From positions 1-38,413 of the forward strand of contig JAFZIG010000172.1 of the NCBI GenBank assembly GCA_017554485.1: a stretch of DNA of 38,413 nt, read 5' to 3'. The notes under the pieces were generated by a model that was given only the letters and a program-made list of their open reading frames with translations, did no database searches and had not been told where the DNA came from. Made by a program: the position numbers and the translations under genes. Positions 23,504-31,116 of the stretch are shown one piece after another; within the stretch, counting starts at the first letter, position 1, and each line of letters starts with the position of its first letter. The DNA comes from Acidaminococcaceae bacterium. Its GTDB lineage: Bacteria > Bacillota > Negativicutes > Acidaminococcales > Acidaminococcaceae.

Positions 23504-24292
23504 TTACACCCTCCCCTTCCTCAATCTCGGAACCGCGCTGAGCAGTTTCTTTGTATAGTCGTTCCGGGGATTTTCCAGAACTTCTTTTGCGGCACCGTAT
23601 TCCATCACATTGCCGTTTTGCAGCACAAGAATACTGTCCGCCATGACGGAGACAACGCCGATATCATGCGTCACAATGATCATCGCAGTACCGAATACAT
23701 CCCTGACACGCAGCATTTCCTCCACCACCTGCCGCTGCACGGCTACATCAAGAGCTGAGGTGGGTTCATCTGCCAGAAGGATCACAGGATTCATGAGCAT
23801 AGCTATGGCAATGCCCGCACGCTGGTTCATGCCGCCGGAAAGTTCAAAGGGATAACTGTTCCAGACCCGTTCGCCGTCTTTAAATTTCAGCTTGTCGAAA
23901 AGATCCATGGCTGCCGCTTTTGCCGCCGGGACGTCTGTCTCGCGATGGGCTGCCATACTCTCCACAATCTGCTCGCCGATGGTGCGGATGGGGCTCAGGG
24001 AAGCACCGCAATCCTGGAATATCATGCCGATCTTTTCTCCGCAGATTTGCCGCATCTCCCTGTCAGACAGATCCGGCAGGTTTTTCCCCTCAAACCAGAT
24101 ATCGCCCCTGGTGACCATGCCGGAACTGCCAAGTAATCCCATCGCAGCCCTGATCAGCGTTGATTTTCCTGAACCTGATTCGCCCACCAGACCGAGAATC
24201 TCGCCCGGATGCAGCTGAAACGTCACATCATGAACCACTGCGTTCCCGTTAAAGGAAATCTCCACATGTTGATAATCTAATAATACTGCCAT
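23504..24292 (-). CDS. Opp/Nik-type ABC importer ATPase (first)
   Basis: 262 residues. Walker A GESGSGKST near 36-44, signature ELSGGMNQR near 149-157, Walker B VILLADEPTSALD near 168-180 and switch histidine in IIVTHDIG. OppD/DppD/NikD type. It is shorter than typical OppD and lacks the usual C-terminal cysteine-rich iron-sulfur extension, which is closer to NikD. It starts 27 bases after the binding-protein gene and abuts the second ATPase gene. Confidence 0.93.
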   Translation of the reverse strand: MAVLLDYQHVEISFNGNAVVHDVTFQLHPGEILGLVGESGSGKSTLIRAAMGLLGSSGMVTRGDIWFEGKNLPDLSDREMRQICGEKIGMIFQDCGASLSPIRTIGEQIVESMAAHRETDVPAAKAAAMDLFDKLKFKDGERVWNSYPFELSGGMNQRAGIAIAMLMNPVILLADEPTSALDVAVQRQVVEEMLRVRDVFGTAMIIVTHDIGVVSVMADSILVLQNGNVMEYGAAKEVLENPRNDYTKKLLSAVPRLRKGRV

Positions 24293-24319
24293 AGCACGGC
24301 CTCGTTAACAATACGGCAA

Positions 24320-25888
24320 TTAATTGATGTCAAGATCCTTCGTCATTTCGTAGAAGTCACAGGTATGCGCCGTGAGGCCGCTGACCTTGGACTGCATGAT
24401 CATGCTCATGCGCAGGAAAGAGCAGAAGATGTAGGAATTGTCATCCAAAAGCTCCTGCTGCATCTGAACCGCAATCCTGGCGCGCTCAGCCGGATCAAAC
24501 GTACCGCGCAGCTGCACGGCCAGCTTCTCAAGCCTGTCGCTGTGGTGACCGCCGGAGTTCTTGACAGAGGAATCCAGGCAATAGGTATCAAAGAAGTTCT
24601 GGGGATCGCCCAGACCGGCGTTCACGTTGGCGCTGACCCAGATATCCCAGGCTTTGGGATCCTTACGGACCTTGTTGTGGTTTTTCGTGTTATTGATCTG
24701 TACATCGATGCCGATATCCTTGAGCGTGGCCTGCGCAGACTCGGCCAGCAGCGGCAGCTCCTGACGGGACGGGTAGGTCAGCCAGCGGATGCTCAGCTTC
24801 ACTCCGTTTTTCTCGCGGATACCGTCGCCGTCCGTATCAACCCAGCCGGCATCCTGCAAAATCTTCTTTGCCTGTGCGGGATCATAGGAAACCGTCTTGA
24901 CTCCCTTCCCGAAAGCAAAGCTGTCGGGGAAGGCGCCCGTCGCCGTGTAGCCGTAGCCTTTCAGCAGAACATCCACAAAGCCCTTCTTGTTGATGCCCAT
25001 GGCAATCGCTTTGCGGACGGCAGGATCGCTCATGATTGCGTAGCCGGGGTTTTCTTTGTGGAAGTTCACCATGCCCCAGAAGCAGCGGCTGGTCTGGATA
25101 CTGCTAAACTTGAATTTGTCGTTTTCAAAAAGAGGATAGCTGGCGTAAGCCATTCCATAGGCCGCGTTGATCTCGCCGGACTGGAGAGCCATCGCCAGCG
25201 TATCGCCGTTGGAAATGGTGCGGACGGTAACCTCGTCAACCTTAACTTTGCCATCCCAGTAATTGGCATTCTTCACCAGTTTTACATGATTGTCCGTTAC
25301 TACTTCCGTAGCCACAAAAGGACCGGTGCCGACAACGCATCCGTTCTTGGGAATGCCGACTTCCATGTCGATGATGCAACCGTAAGCTTCAGAGAGATAG
25401 TTCATCAGAATAGGATTGGGCTCCGACGTGACGATAGTCAGTTTCTGCCCGTCCGCCTTCATGGATGCGATCTTCAGGTTGCCGGCCGCCCTCTCATGCA
25501 CCTTGATCAGGTGCTCGAAACAGGCCTTGACAGCGGCAGCGTCACACTTTTTGCCATTGGAAAAGCGAACCGCGTCTTTGATTACGATTTCCCACGTGGT
25601 CTCATTCACATTGACAACGCTCTTCGCCAGCCAGGGCTGCAGCGTACCGTCGTCCGCGATCTTCATCAGTGTCTCACCCACCCCGTAACGGATGCAGGGC
25701 CATCCGGAGTACGCATAATGCGGGTCAATATTCGGCTCTTCGTTCTCCGCATTAAAGGTGGTGTCACCAAAGACAAAGGTTTTCTTTTTGCCGGAGTCGG
25801 CGGCCGGTTTTTTGGTATCGCCGCCGCAGCCGCTCAGAAGGCTTAACGCGAAGCAGAGTACCAGAAGGATTGCCAGGATTTTTTTCAT
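24320..25888 (-). CDS. nickel/peptide-type ABC substrate-binding lipoprotein
   Basis: 522 residues of the SBP_bac_5 family. A lipoprotein signal with lipobox LLSGC places the lipidated Cys at 21. Landmarks: IRYGVGETLMKI near 70, a GTGPFVATEVV segment near 190, and the tail FYEMTKDLDIN. The overall pattern is close to proteins annotated as nickel or metallophore binding proteins, rather than classic OppA, but the ligand cannot be fixed from sequence. The ATG at 25888 has AGGGGA upstream; the longer frame to 25954 runs into repeat copy B and is not used. It sits between the permease and ATPase genes of one operon. Confidence 0.9.
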   Translation of the reverse strand: MKKILAILLVLCFALSLLSGCGGDTKKPAADSGKKKTFVFGDTTFNAENEEPNIDPHYAYSGWPCIRYGVGETLMKIADDGTLQPWLAKSVVNVNETTWEIVIKDAVRFSNGKKCDAAAVKACFEHLIKVHERAAGNLKIASMKADGQKLTIVTSEPNPILMNYLSEAYGCIIDMEVGIPKNGCVVGTGPFVATEVVTDNHVKLVKNANYWDGKVKVDEVTVRTISNGDTLAMALQSGEINAAYGMAYASYPLFENDKFKFSSIQTSRCFWGMVNFHKENPGYAIMSDPAVRKAIAMGINKKGFVDVLLKGYGYTATGAFPDSFAFGKGVKTVSYDPAQAKKILQDAGWVDTDGDGIREKNGVKLSIRWLTYPSRQELPLLAESAQATLKDIGIDVQINNTKNHNKVRKDPKAWDIWVSANVNAGLGDPQNFFDTYCLDSSVKNSGGHHSDRLEKLAVQLRGTFDPAERARIAVQMQQELLDDNSYIFCSFLRMSMIMQSKVSGLTAHTCDFYEMTKDLDIN

Positions 25889-25916
25889 GTTGTTTCCCCT
25901 TTCCTTTTTTATCTGT

Positions 25917-25977
25917 GGAACCACTGGTGAATCCGCCTGCGCGCCAGCCGGCACAAACTCATTTCATCAGTGTTTCC
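25917..25977. repeat. REP/MITE-like palindromic element, copy B
   Basis: 61 bases. The end arms GGAACCACTGGTGAA and TTCATCAGTGTTTCC are inverted copies with two mismatches; the interior (CCTGCGCGCC, then GCACAAACTCAT) matches copy A at 20404-20468 in the same orientation. It lies inside the ABC operon, between the second permease and the binding-protein genes, where its hairpin could modulate messenger stability. Confidence 0.8.
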
Positions 25978-26001
25978 TATATAAAACATATCGATTGCAG
26001 T

Positions 26002-26859
26002 TTATTGACTGCCGGCGTTTTTCGGATCCAGATAATCACGAACCGTATCGCCCAGCAGATTGAAGGTCACGACGGTCAGGAAAATCGCGACGCCGGGAGA
26101 CAGCACGAGCCATGGATATGTCTGTAACATGCTTCTGCCGCCGCTCATCATGTTGCCCCACTCAGCCATAGGCGGCTGCGCGCCAAGTCCGAGGAAGCTC
26201 AGTCCGGCCAGTTCCATCATCATCGTCCCGATATCCAGCATGGCCGTAACCAGGATCGGGCCAAGGATGTTCGGCAAAATGTGCCGCAGGATCATCTGGG
26301 CAGAAGTGTCACCGGCGAGCCTTGCCGCCGCTATAAAGTCACTGTTCTTCAGGGCCAGCGTCTGGCCGCGGGCAACACGGGCATACTTGGGCCAGCTGAT
26401 GACAGCCAGCGCAATGACCGCATTACTGATTCCGCCCCCAAGCAGCGCCGCGATCGCCAACGCAAAGACCAGGCCGGGAAACGCCAGGCAGACATCCGAA
26501 ACGCGCATCACAACAGAGTCAGTCCTGCCGCCAAAATAACCGCAGAGCGTTCCGGCTGCGGTTCCGAATACGGAGATGACGCCAACGAGTATCAGGGTGG
26601 AGAAAACACTGGCCTGCGCACCTACAATGACGCGGGAAAAAACATCCCGGCCGTATTGGTCTGTTCCCATCCAGTGAGCTGCTGAGGGAGGCTGTCTGGA
26701 CAGGCTGAGATTCTGCGCGTAAGGAGCATAGGGGACAATCTTGTCCGCAAAGAAGGAAACGAGCAGCAGGATCACTACAAGAATCAGGAAAATAAACAAA
26801 CGTTCCCTGATCCTGTTCTTTTTTACTTTTTGAACGCGAATCGTGATCGGACTGTTCAT
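26002..26859 (-). CDS. Opp/Nik-type ABC importer permease C
   Basis: 285 residues with a cytoplasmic N-terminal tail, a helix at about 20-40 and five further helices. The EAA-type ATPase-contact loop is in FIAAARLAGDTSAQMILRH near 180-200, followed by PNILGPI. OppC/DppC/NikC family, the second membrane subunit. Its ATG overlaps the stop of the preceding permease gene by four bases. A 113-base gap with repeat copy B separates it from the binding-protein gene. Confidence 0.93.
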   Translation of the reverse strand: MNSPITIRVQKVKKNRIRERLFIFLILVVILLLVSFFADKIVPYAPYAQNLSLSRQPPSAAHWMGTDQYGRDVFSRVIVGAQASVFSTLILVGVISVFGTAAGTLCGYFGGRTDSVVMRVSDVCLAFPGLVFALAIAALLGGGISNAVIALAVISWPKYARVARGQTLALKNSDFIAAARLAGDTSAQMILRHILPNILGPILVTAMLDIGTMMMELAGLSFLGLGAQPPMAEWGNMMSGGRSMLQTYPWLVLSPGVAIFLTVVTFNLLGDTVRDYLDPKNAGSQ

Positions 26860-27800
26860 TGCTCTGTTCCTCCCAGCCGGATCCGCGGATCAAGATACCG
26901 GTAGCTTACGTCTGTGATCAGGTTTACCAGCACGTAAATGATTGCCATCCACATGACGTAAGCCTGAATGATGGGATAGTCGCGCATATTGATGGCATCC
27001 ACGGCCATCTTGCCGACGCCGTCCCACATGAAGATGGACTCTACGATGGCAGTCCCGCCCAGCAGGGAACCGATGGAGAGCGTCAGCAGCGTGATGATCG
27101 TTACGAGAGAAGCCTTCATCACGCTTTTCATCATGTTCGTGGAGAACTTCACGCCTCGGGCTTTGGCGCCCAGCACGTAGTCCTTGCTGAGTTCATCCAA
27201 AACTGTGGCGCGAACCTGACGCAGATATTTGGCCGACATAGCGATTGCCAGCGTAAGGGACGGGAGCGCCACGCTTTGCAAACTTACGCCCCTGGAAATA
27301 ACCGGGAACCAGTTCAGCCGGATAGCGAAAAAATACATCAGGAGCAGGGATACAAAAAAATTGGGCAGGGAATTGCCGATGAAGCTGGCCGTGCGGATCA
27401 CGTAGTCGGCCGCCTTGTTCTGGTTGACAGCCGACCAGATCCCAAGGGGAATCGATACAATCACAGTCAGCAAAATGGAAACGGCGGCCAGCAGCAACGT
27501 GGCAGGCAGTTTGGATACAAAAGTCGAAAAGACCGGCTTATTGGAGACATAGGAAGTTCCCATATCTCCCCGGAGCAGATTCCCAAGCCACGTAACATAC
27601 TGGACGATAAAAGGCTTGTCCAGGCCCAGTTCCTCCCTGGCTGCGTCGATCATCTCCTGTGAGACCGTACCGCTGGTATTTTCCATTTTCTGTTCAACCA
27701 CATCGCTGCCCGCCAGTCGCATCATCCCGAAAGACAGGAAGGTAATTGCAAACAGGATTGGAATCAGCTGCAGCAGTCGTTTGACAGCGTAGTGTTTCAT
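26856..27800 (-). CDS. Opp/Nik-type ABC importer permease B
   Basis: 314 residues, six membrane helices, OppB/DppB/NikB family. Landmarks: the N-terminal RLLQLIPILFAITFLSF helix, the LGLDKPFIVQYVTWLGNLLRGDMG segment (about 57-80), and an EAA loop in DYVLGAKARGVKF near 205-217. The ATG follows AGAGGA. The 139 bases between it and the methyltransferase stop hold no gene or clear terminator, so the two are probably co-transcribed. Confidence 0.93.
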   Translation of the reverse strand: MKHYAVKRLLQLIPILFAITFLSFGMMRLAGSDVVEQKMENTSGTVSQEMIDAAREELGLDKPFIVQYVTWLGNLLRGDMGTSYVSNKPVFSTFVSKLPATLLLAAVSILLTVIVSIPLGIWSAVNQNKAADYVIRTASFIGNSLPNFFVSLLLMYFFAIRLNWFPVISRGVSLQSVALPSLTLAIAMSAKYLRQVRATVLDELSKDYVLGAKARGVKFSTNMMKSVMKASLVTIITLLTLSIGSLLGGTAIVESIFMWDGVGKMAVDAINMRDYPIIQAYVMWMAIIYVLVNLITDVSYRYLDPRIRLGGTEQ

Positions 27801-27939
27801 AATCAGTCCTCTTTCAATTTCTTTTTATGAAAGTTGCATTTTCTCTGACTTCAGTCACATGAAAAATCTGTAAGCGCCATGTCGAAACGGTCATCCCAAC
27901 TCTCTCCCATTCCAATGATACCGCTATTCTCAGCAGTCT

Positions 27940-28692
27940 CTACTTCTTCGCAAACACGCCGAAGAAGGGCGCCGGGGCGTAAAACTTGTCCTTTTTCTGG
28001 TACAGGCGCTGTCCGACCGTAGTATCAGCAGTGCAGGAACGCGCCCCCAGCTTCAGTAAAACGTCAATATCCCAGCGGGGACGGTCATATGCGCTGATAT
28101 CCAGCATGTGGTAGATCCGGTGGCACTGTTCCACCAGTTCTTTCGTCACGTCTTTATGGGCAAAGACCGCTTCTTTTTCATAGTCTTCGTGATGATACTT
28201 CCCGTACTCCGCATCGTAATTCAGCAGCAGACCGTCTCTTTTCAGTACCCGCAGCCACTCCGCGTAAGCCTGTTCCGGGTGGGGCAGGTTCCATGTCACG
28301 TTGCGGGACACCACTATGTCAAAAGTTTCATCGGTAAAGGCCAGGCTTTCCGCATCCATCACAAAAAAACGTGCGGGAGATTGTTCTTCTTTCGCCAACA
28401 GGATGGCTTCCTGTACCATAGATTCCGTCAGATCGATCCCCGTCACTTCATGGCCTTTTTCTGTCAGCAAAATAGAGAAAAAACCGGCGCCGCAGCCGAT
28501 GTCCAGAATCTTCAGCGGTTTTTGGGTTGGAAGGTAGCGGCAGATCTCGTCCTGCCACTGCTTCATCTTTTCGCTGCGCAGTTCCTCCCTGCGCAATTCT
28601 TTAAACTTTGGCGCGCGTTTCGTCCAGTAATCTGTGATGAATTCTTTGGCGTTATGTTGATGGATGATAGTTGTTGCGTCTATTTTTGTCAT
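27940..28692 (-). CDS. class I SAM-dependent methyltransferase
   Basis: 250 residues. Rossmann-fold motif I LDIGCGAGFF near 63-72, motif II acid VTGIDLTE near 83-90, and a conserved SRNVTWNLPHPEQAYAEWL segment typical of Methyltransf_11/25 proteins. It has no membrane segment. It heads the ABC importer operon; homologous methyltransferases are often found beside nickel/peptide-type importers in anaerobic Firmicutes (from memory), so it may modify the imported ligand or a chelator, but this is inference. The ATG at 28692 follows CGGGAG; an upstream extension to 28782 would read through the leader terminator and was rejected. Its last 23 codons are duplicated at 22630-22713. Confidence 0.88.
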   Translation of the reverse strand: MTKIDATTIIHQHNAKEFITDYWTKRAPKFKELRREELRSEKMKQWQDEICRYLPTQKPLKILDIGCGAGFFSILLTEKGHEVTGIDLTESMVQEAILLAKEEQSPARFFVMDAESLAFTDETFDIVVSRNVTWNLPHPEQAYAEWLRVLKRDGLLLNYDAEYGKYHHEDYEKEAVFAHKDVTKELVEQCHRIYHMLDISAYDRPRWDIDVLLKLGARSCTADTTVGQRLYQKKDKFYAPAPFFGVFAKK

Positions 28693-28852
28693 ATATATAA
28701 CTCCCGCTTCCGTTTCTAAATAATAATGATAAAAAAAGCGCACACCTCTCTCTTTCAAGAGAAATGTACGCCTTCCTGACACACTTGATCAATCAATATA
28801 AGATGCTTATCCTGTACTTCTGTACAGCAGTCAGACAGCTTCAGCTATCTGT
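28693..28852 (-). promoter_or_regulatory. structured leader RNA of the methyltransferase-ABC operon
   Basis: About 160 bases of 5' leader with three hairpins in transcript order: an 8-bp stem with TGAA loop (28852-28832), a 6-bp CTGTAC/GTACAG stem (28827-28812), and a strong terminator (28771-28731). The terminator lies between promoter and start codon, so read-through must be regulated. TGTAC in the second hairpin could pair with GTACA in the terminator arm as a short antiterminator. I do not match it to a known riboswitch class. Confidence 0.65.
28731..28771 (-). terminator. leader terminator (attenuator)
   Basis: On the transcribed strand GCGTACATTTCTCT (28771-28758) pairs with AGAGAGGTGTGCGC (28751-28738) over 14 bp, three of them G-U, with a six-base loop and then seven T residues. 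It lies 39 bases before the methyltransferase start, which marks it as an attenuator rather than an end-of-gene terminator; the gene upstream has its own terminator. Confidence 0.85.
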
Positions 28853-28857
28853 AAAAT

Positions 28858-28886
28858 ATTCTACCTGCTTTTCTGATTGATGTCAA
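28858..28886 (-). promoter_or_regulatory. sigma-70-type promoter of the methyltransferase-ABC operon
   Basis: Minus strand: a perfect -35 box TTGACA (28886-28881), a 17-base spacer and a -10 box TAGAAT (28863-28858). Transcription would begin near 28851, just before the first leader hairpin. Confidence 0.85.
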
Positions 28887-28920
28887 CATCCCTCATACAG
28901 GTTGTCACCTTACACCTTAG

Positions 28921-28952
28921 CACAAAAACAGCCGCGGGTAATTCCGCGGCTG
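28921..28952 (-). terminator. intrinsic terminator of the flavodoxin lipoprotein gene
   Basis: Perfect 9-bp GC-rich arms CAGCCGCGG and CCGCGGCTG with a six-base loop, followed by TTTTTGTG on the minus strand, immediately after the flavodoxin stop codon. It separates the redox genes from the methyltransferase operon. Confidence 0.93.
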
Positions 28953-28957
28953 CTGTT

Positions 28958-29653
28958 CTATTTTGCGTAACCGATTTCCTTCAGCCAGTGCTCCACCTCT
29001 GATTTGACAGTTTTCGGATCGTCCTGGGACAGACGGCCCGGCAGGCCCAGGCCTTTGTTCAGGACCGCAGCGCCTTTGGCGTGGTCCGGGATGCGGCTTT
29101 CCTTGCCGGTCATGTAGCTGCCCGCGCTGGTGCAGAACGGGATGATGGTCTTGCCGTTAAAGTCGTTGTTCTCCAAAAACGTGTAAACCGCCATGGGCAG
29201 GTCGCTCCACCAGATGGGATAGCCTAAAAACACGGTATCATAGTCTTTCAGATTGGCTGGCTTTTCCACGATTTCCGGGCGGGCGTTGTCCTGCTGTTCC
29301 TTTTTGGCAATGTCTGTTGTTTCGCGGTAGTCATGGGGATAGGGCTTCACCGTTTTGATTTCAAACTTGTCGCCGCCGGTGATCTCCGCGATGGCATCCG
29401 CTACAATCGCCGTATTGCCTTTGGTGATGACGCCCACGCCGTACTCTTCCCCCGTGCGGGAGAAATACGCTACCAGTATCTTTTTACCGCCAGCCGCCGG
29501 AGCCGGAGCTGCTTCCGCTTTTTTGGTCACCGCTTCGGTTTGTTTGGCAGCCGGAGCCGCTTCCTTTTTCTCCGCTTTTTTCTCACCGCCGCCGCAGCCT
29601 GTGAGCGTTAAAAGCATAAGAATCGCCGTCAGCATTAAAACAATCTTCTTCAT
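28958..29653 (-). CDS. flavodoxin lipoprotein
   Basis: 231 residues. A lipoprotein signal with lipobox LTGC (Cys20), an Ala/Lys/Glu/Pro-rich tether at about 22-55, then a complete flavodoxin fold. The FMN phosphate loop begins at FSRTGEE near 64-70 and continues to KGNTAIVAD. YDTVFLGYPIWWSDLPM and IPFCTSAGS are typical of the Flavodoxin_4 group. Flavodoxins carry electrons through bound FMN and normally work in the cytoplasm; this one should be tethered on the outer face of the cytoplasmic membrane or at the outer membrane. The ATG at 29653 has GGGAGG upstream. A perfect 18-base palindrome lies at 29682-29699 in front of it. It follows the MATE gene. Confidence 0.9.
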   Translation of the reverse strand: MKKIVLMLTAILMLLTLTGCGGGEKKAEKKEAAPAAKQTEAVTKKAEAAPAPAAGGKKILVAYFSRTGEEYGVGVITKGNTAIVADAIAEITGGDKFEIKTVKPYPHDYRETTDIAKKEQQDNARPEIVEKPANLKDYDTVFLGYPIWWSDLPMAVYTFLENNDFNGKTIIPFCTSAGSYMTGKESRIPDHAKGAAVLNKGLGLPGRLSQDDPKTVKSEVEHWLKEIGYAK

Positions 29654-29681
29654 TCCTGCAACCTCCCTGAAAATCAATACT

Positions 29682-29699
29682 TGTTTTGCGCGCAAAACA
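29682..29699. promoter_or_regulatory. 18-base perfect palindrome before the flavodoxin gene
   Basis: TGTTTTGCGCGCAAAACA reads the same on both strands. It lies 28 bases upstream of the flavodoxin start, in the 90-base gap after the MATE gene, and is a likely operator for a dimeric repressor. A related half-site (GCGCAAAAC) occurs near 36095 upstream of the alcohol dehydrogenase. The regulator is not known. Confidence 0.5.
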
Positions 29700-29743
29700 T
29701 ATAAGAAAAAAGAATATAAAGCGCTGTAAATAAAACAGCTTCC

Positions 29744-31108
29744 CTACACCACCCGTTTTTTCCATGCGCCGGAATAGTAGAACAGCATGCCTATCCACAA
29801 AGGCGTAAAGTTAGCAAGCGCATCCCCCATCCAGAAGCCCAGGTATTTCATGTCCAACACGATGCCGAACAATACGGACAGCCCCAGCCGCAGCACGATC
29901 CCGTCCACGATTGCCGTGACAAAATTTACCCGGGAATTGCCGCTACCGTTGATCAGCGCGTTGCTGCCGCTCCGGCCCGCACAGCTGAAAAACGCAAGGA
30001 TCGCAATGGGAATGTACTCATAACCAATGGCAATGACGGATGGGTCATCGGTAAAAATGCCGTACACCTGGGCGGGGAAAAAGTAAATGATAACCGACGC
30101 AACGACCGCCACACAAAGCATGATGCGGTACACCGCAAACATAATCCGCCGCACACGGTCATACTGTTCCGCGCCGATGTTCTGCCCTACCATGGACGCC
30201 CCCGCCGTATTGAAGGAATTGGAAACAATGTTCACAGACATGTTAATCTTGTTGGCGATGCCCGCAAAGGCGGAAACCGCCACGCCGAAGGAATTAACCC
30301 AGGAGTTGACAAACATTTTGGAAAACTGCACCGCGGCGTTTTTGATGGCCATGGGCACGCCTAATTTCAAAAGCGAAACCAGCATTTCCTTTTGCGGATG
30401 AAAGAACAGCCCAGCCTGTATATGCAGATGATACCGTTGCCGGTTCTTCATCATGAACGCTGCGCACAGCAGAAAGCTGACGCCCTGGCTGATGATCGTC
30501 GCCAGCGCGGCGCCCTTGGCCCCCGTACCCATCTTCACCACGAAAAGCAAATCCAGCAGGATATTCAGCACCGCGGCAAAGCTGATGAAATAAAAAGGAT
30601 GCTTCGCGTCGCCCATGCCCCGCAGGATAGCGCTGACCGCGTTATAACCATAAATGAAAACGATGCCAACCATGGAAACGCCCGCATAGGCCAGCGCTTC
30701 CTCAAAGGATTCCGGCGGCGTGTGCATGATTTCCATGATCTCTTTGCGGAACACCAGACCCACAGTGCTGACGCAGACAGCAAAAACAAACAGCGTCGTC
30801 CCCATGGTGGCCACAAAACGGCTCAGCCTGTCGTGCTGCTTCGCCCCGATATACTGGGCGATCAGCACCTGCCCCGCGCTGGAAAAACCCATGGCGATAA
30901 AGGTCATGCAGTTCATGATGTCCCCGCCGACAGAGATGGCGGACAGGCCCACCTTGCCCAGGGTCTGCCCCACGATGATCATGTCCGCCATGTTGTAGAC
31001 GATCTGCAGCAGGTGGGACAGGAACATGGGCATGGCAAAGGCAATCAGCTGCCGGTTTACGTTTCCTGTTGTAAAATCCGCGATCAGCGTCTTTTGGTTA
31101 TGATACAT
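29744..31108 (-). CDS. MATE-family efflux transporter
   Basis: 454 residues with 12 membrane helices. The opening NVNRQLIAFAMPMFLSHLLQIVYNMADMIIVGQ is diagnostic for MATE exporters, and the second half repeats the pattern (FNTAGASMVGQNIGA). MATE proteins export cationic drugs or metabolites using sodium or protons; one branch exports flavins (Bfe of Shewanella exports FAD). It starts eight bases after the DUF362 gene and precedes the flavodoxin lipoprotein gene, so flavin export is an attractive hypothesis, but substrate cannot be read from sequence. The ATG has only a weak ribosome binding site, consistent with coupling to the upstream gene. Confidence 0.93.
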   Translation of the reverse strand: MYHNQKTLIADFTTGNVNRQLIAFAMPMFLSHLLQIVYNMADMIIVGQTLGKVGLSAISVGGDIMNCMTFIAMGFSSAGQVLIAQYIGAKQHDRLSRFVATMGTTLFVFAVCVSTVGLVFRKEIMEIMHTPPESFEEALAYAGVSMVGIVFIYGYNAVSAILRGMGDAKHPFYFISFAAVLNILLDLLFVVKMGTGAKGAALATIISQGVSFLLCAAFMMKNRQRYHLHIQAGLFFHPQKEMLVSLLKLGVPMAIKNAAVQFSKMFVNSWVNSFGVAVSAFAGIANKINMSVNIVSNSFNTAGASMVGQNIGAEQYDRVRRIMFAVYRIMLCVAVVASVIIYFFPAQVYGIFTDDPSVIAIGYEYIPIAILAFFSCAGRSGSNALINGSGNSRVNFVTAIVDGIVLRLGLSVLFGIVLDMKYLGFWMGDALANFTPLWIGMLFYYSGAWKKRVV

Positions 31109-31116
31109 GTGAAAGC

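Noticed and set aside
24365..25846. Long open frame on the plus strand opposite the ABC binding-protein gene
   Set aside because: It mirrors the codon pattern of the real gene; no family features and no suitable start signal.
28693..28782. N-terminal extension of the methyltransferase to 28782
   Set aside because: It would be translated through the leader terminator stem; the ATG at 28692 has a proper ribosome binding site.
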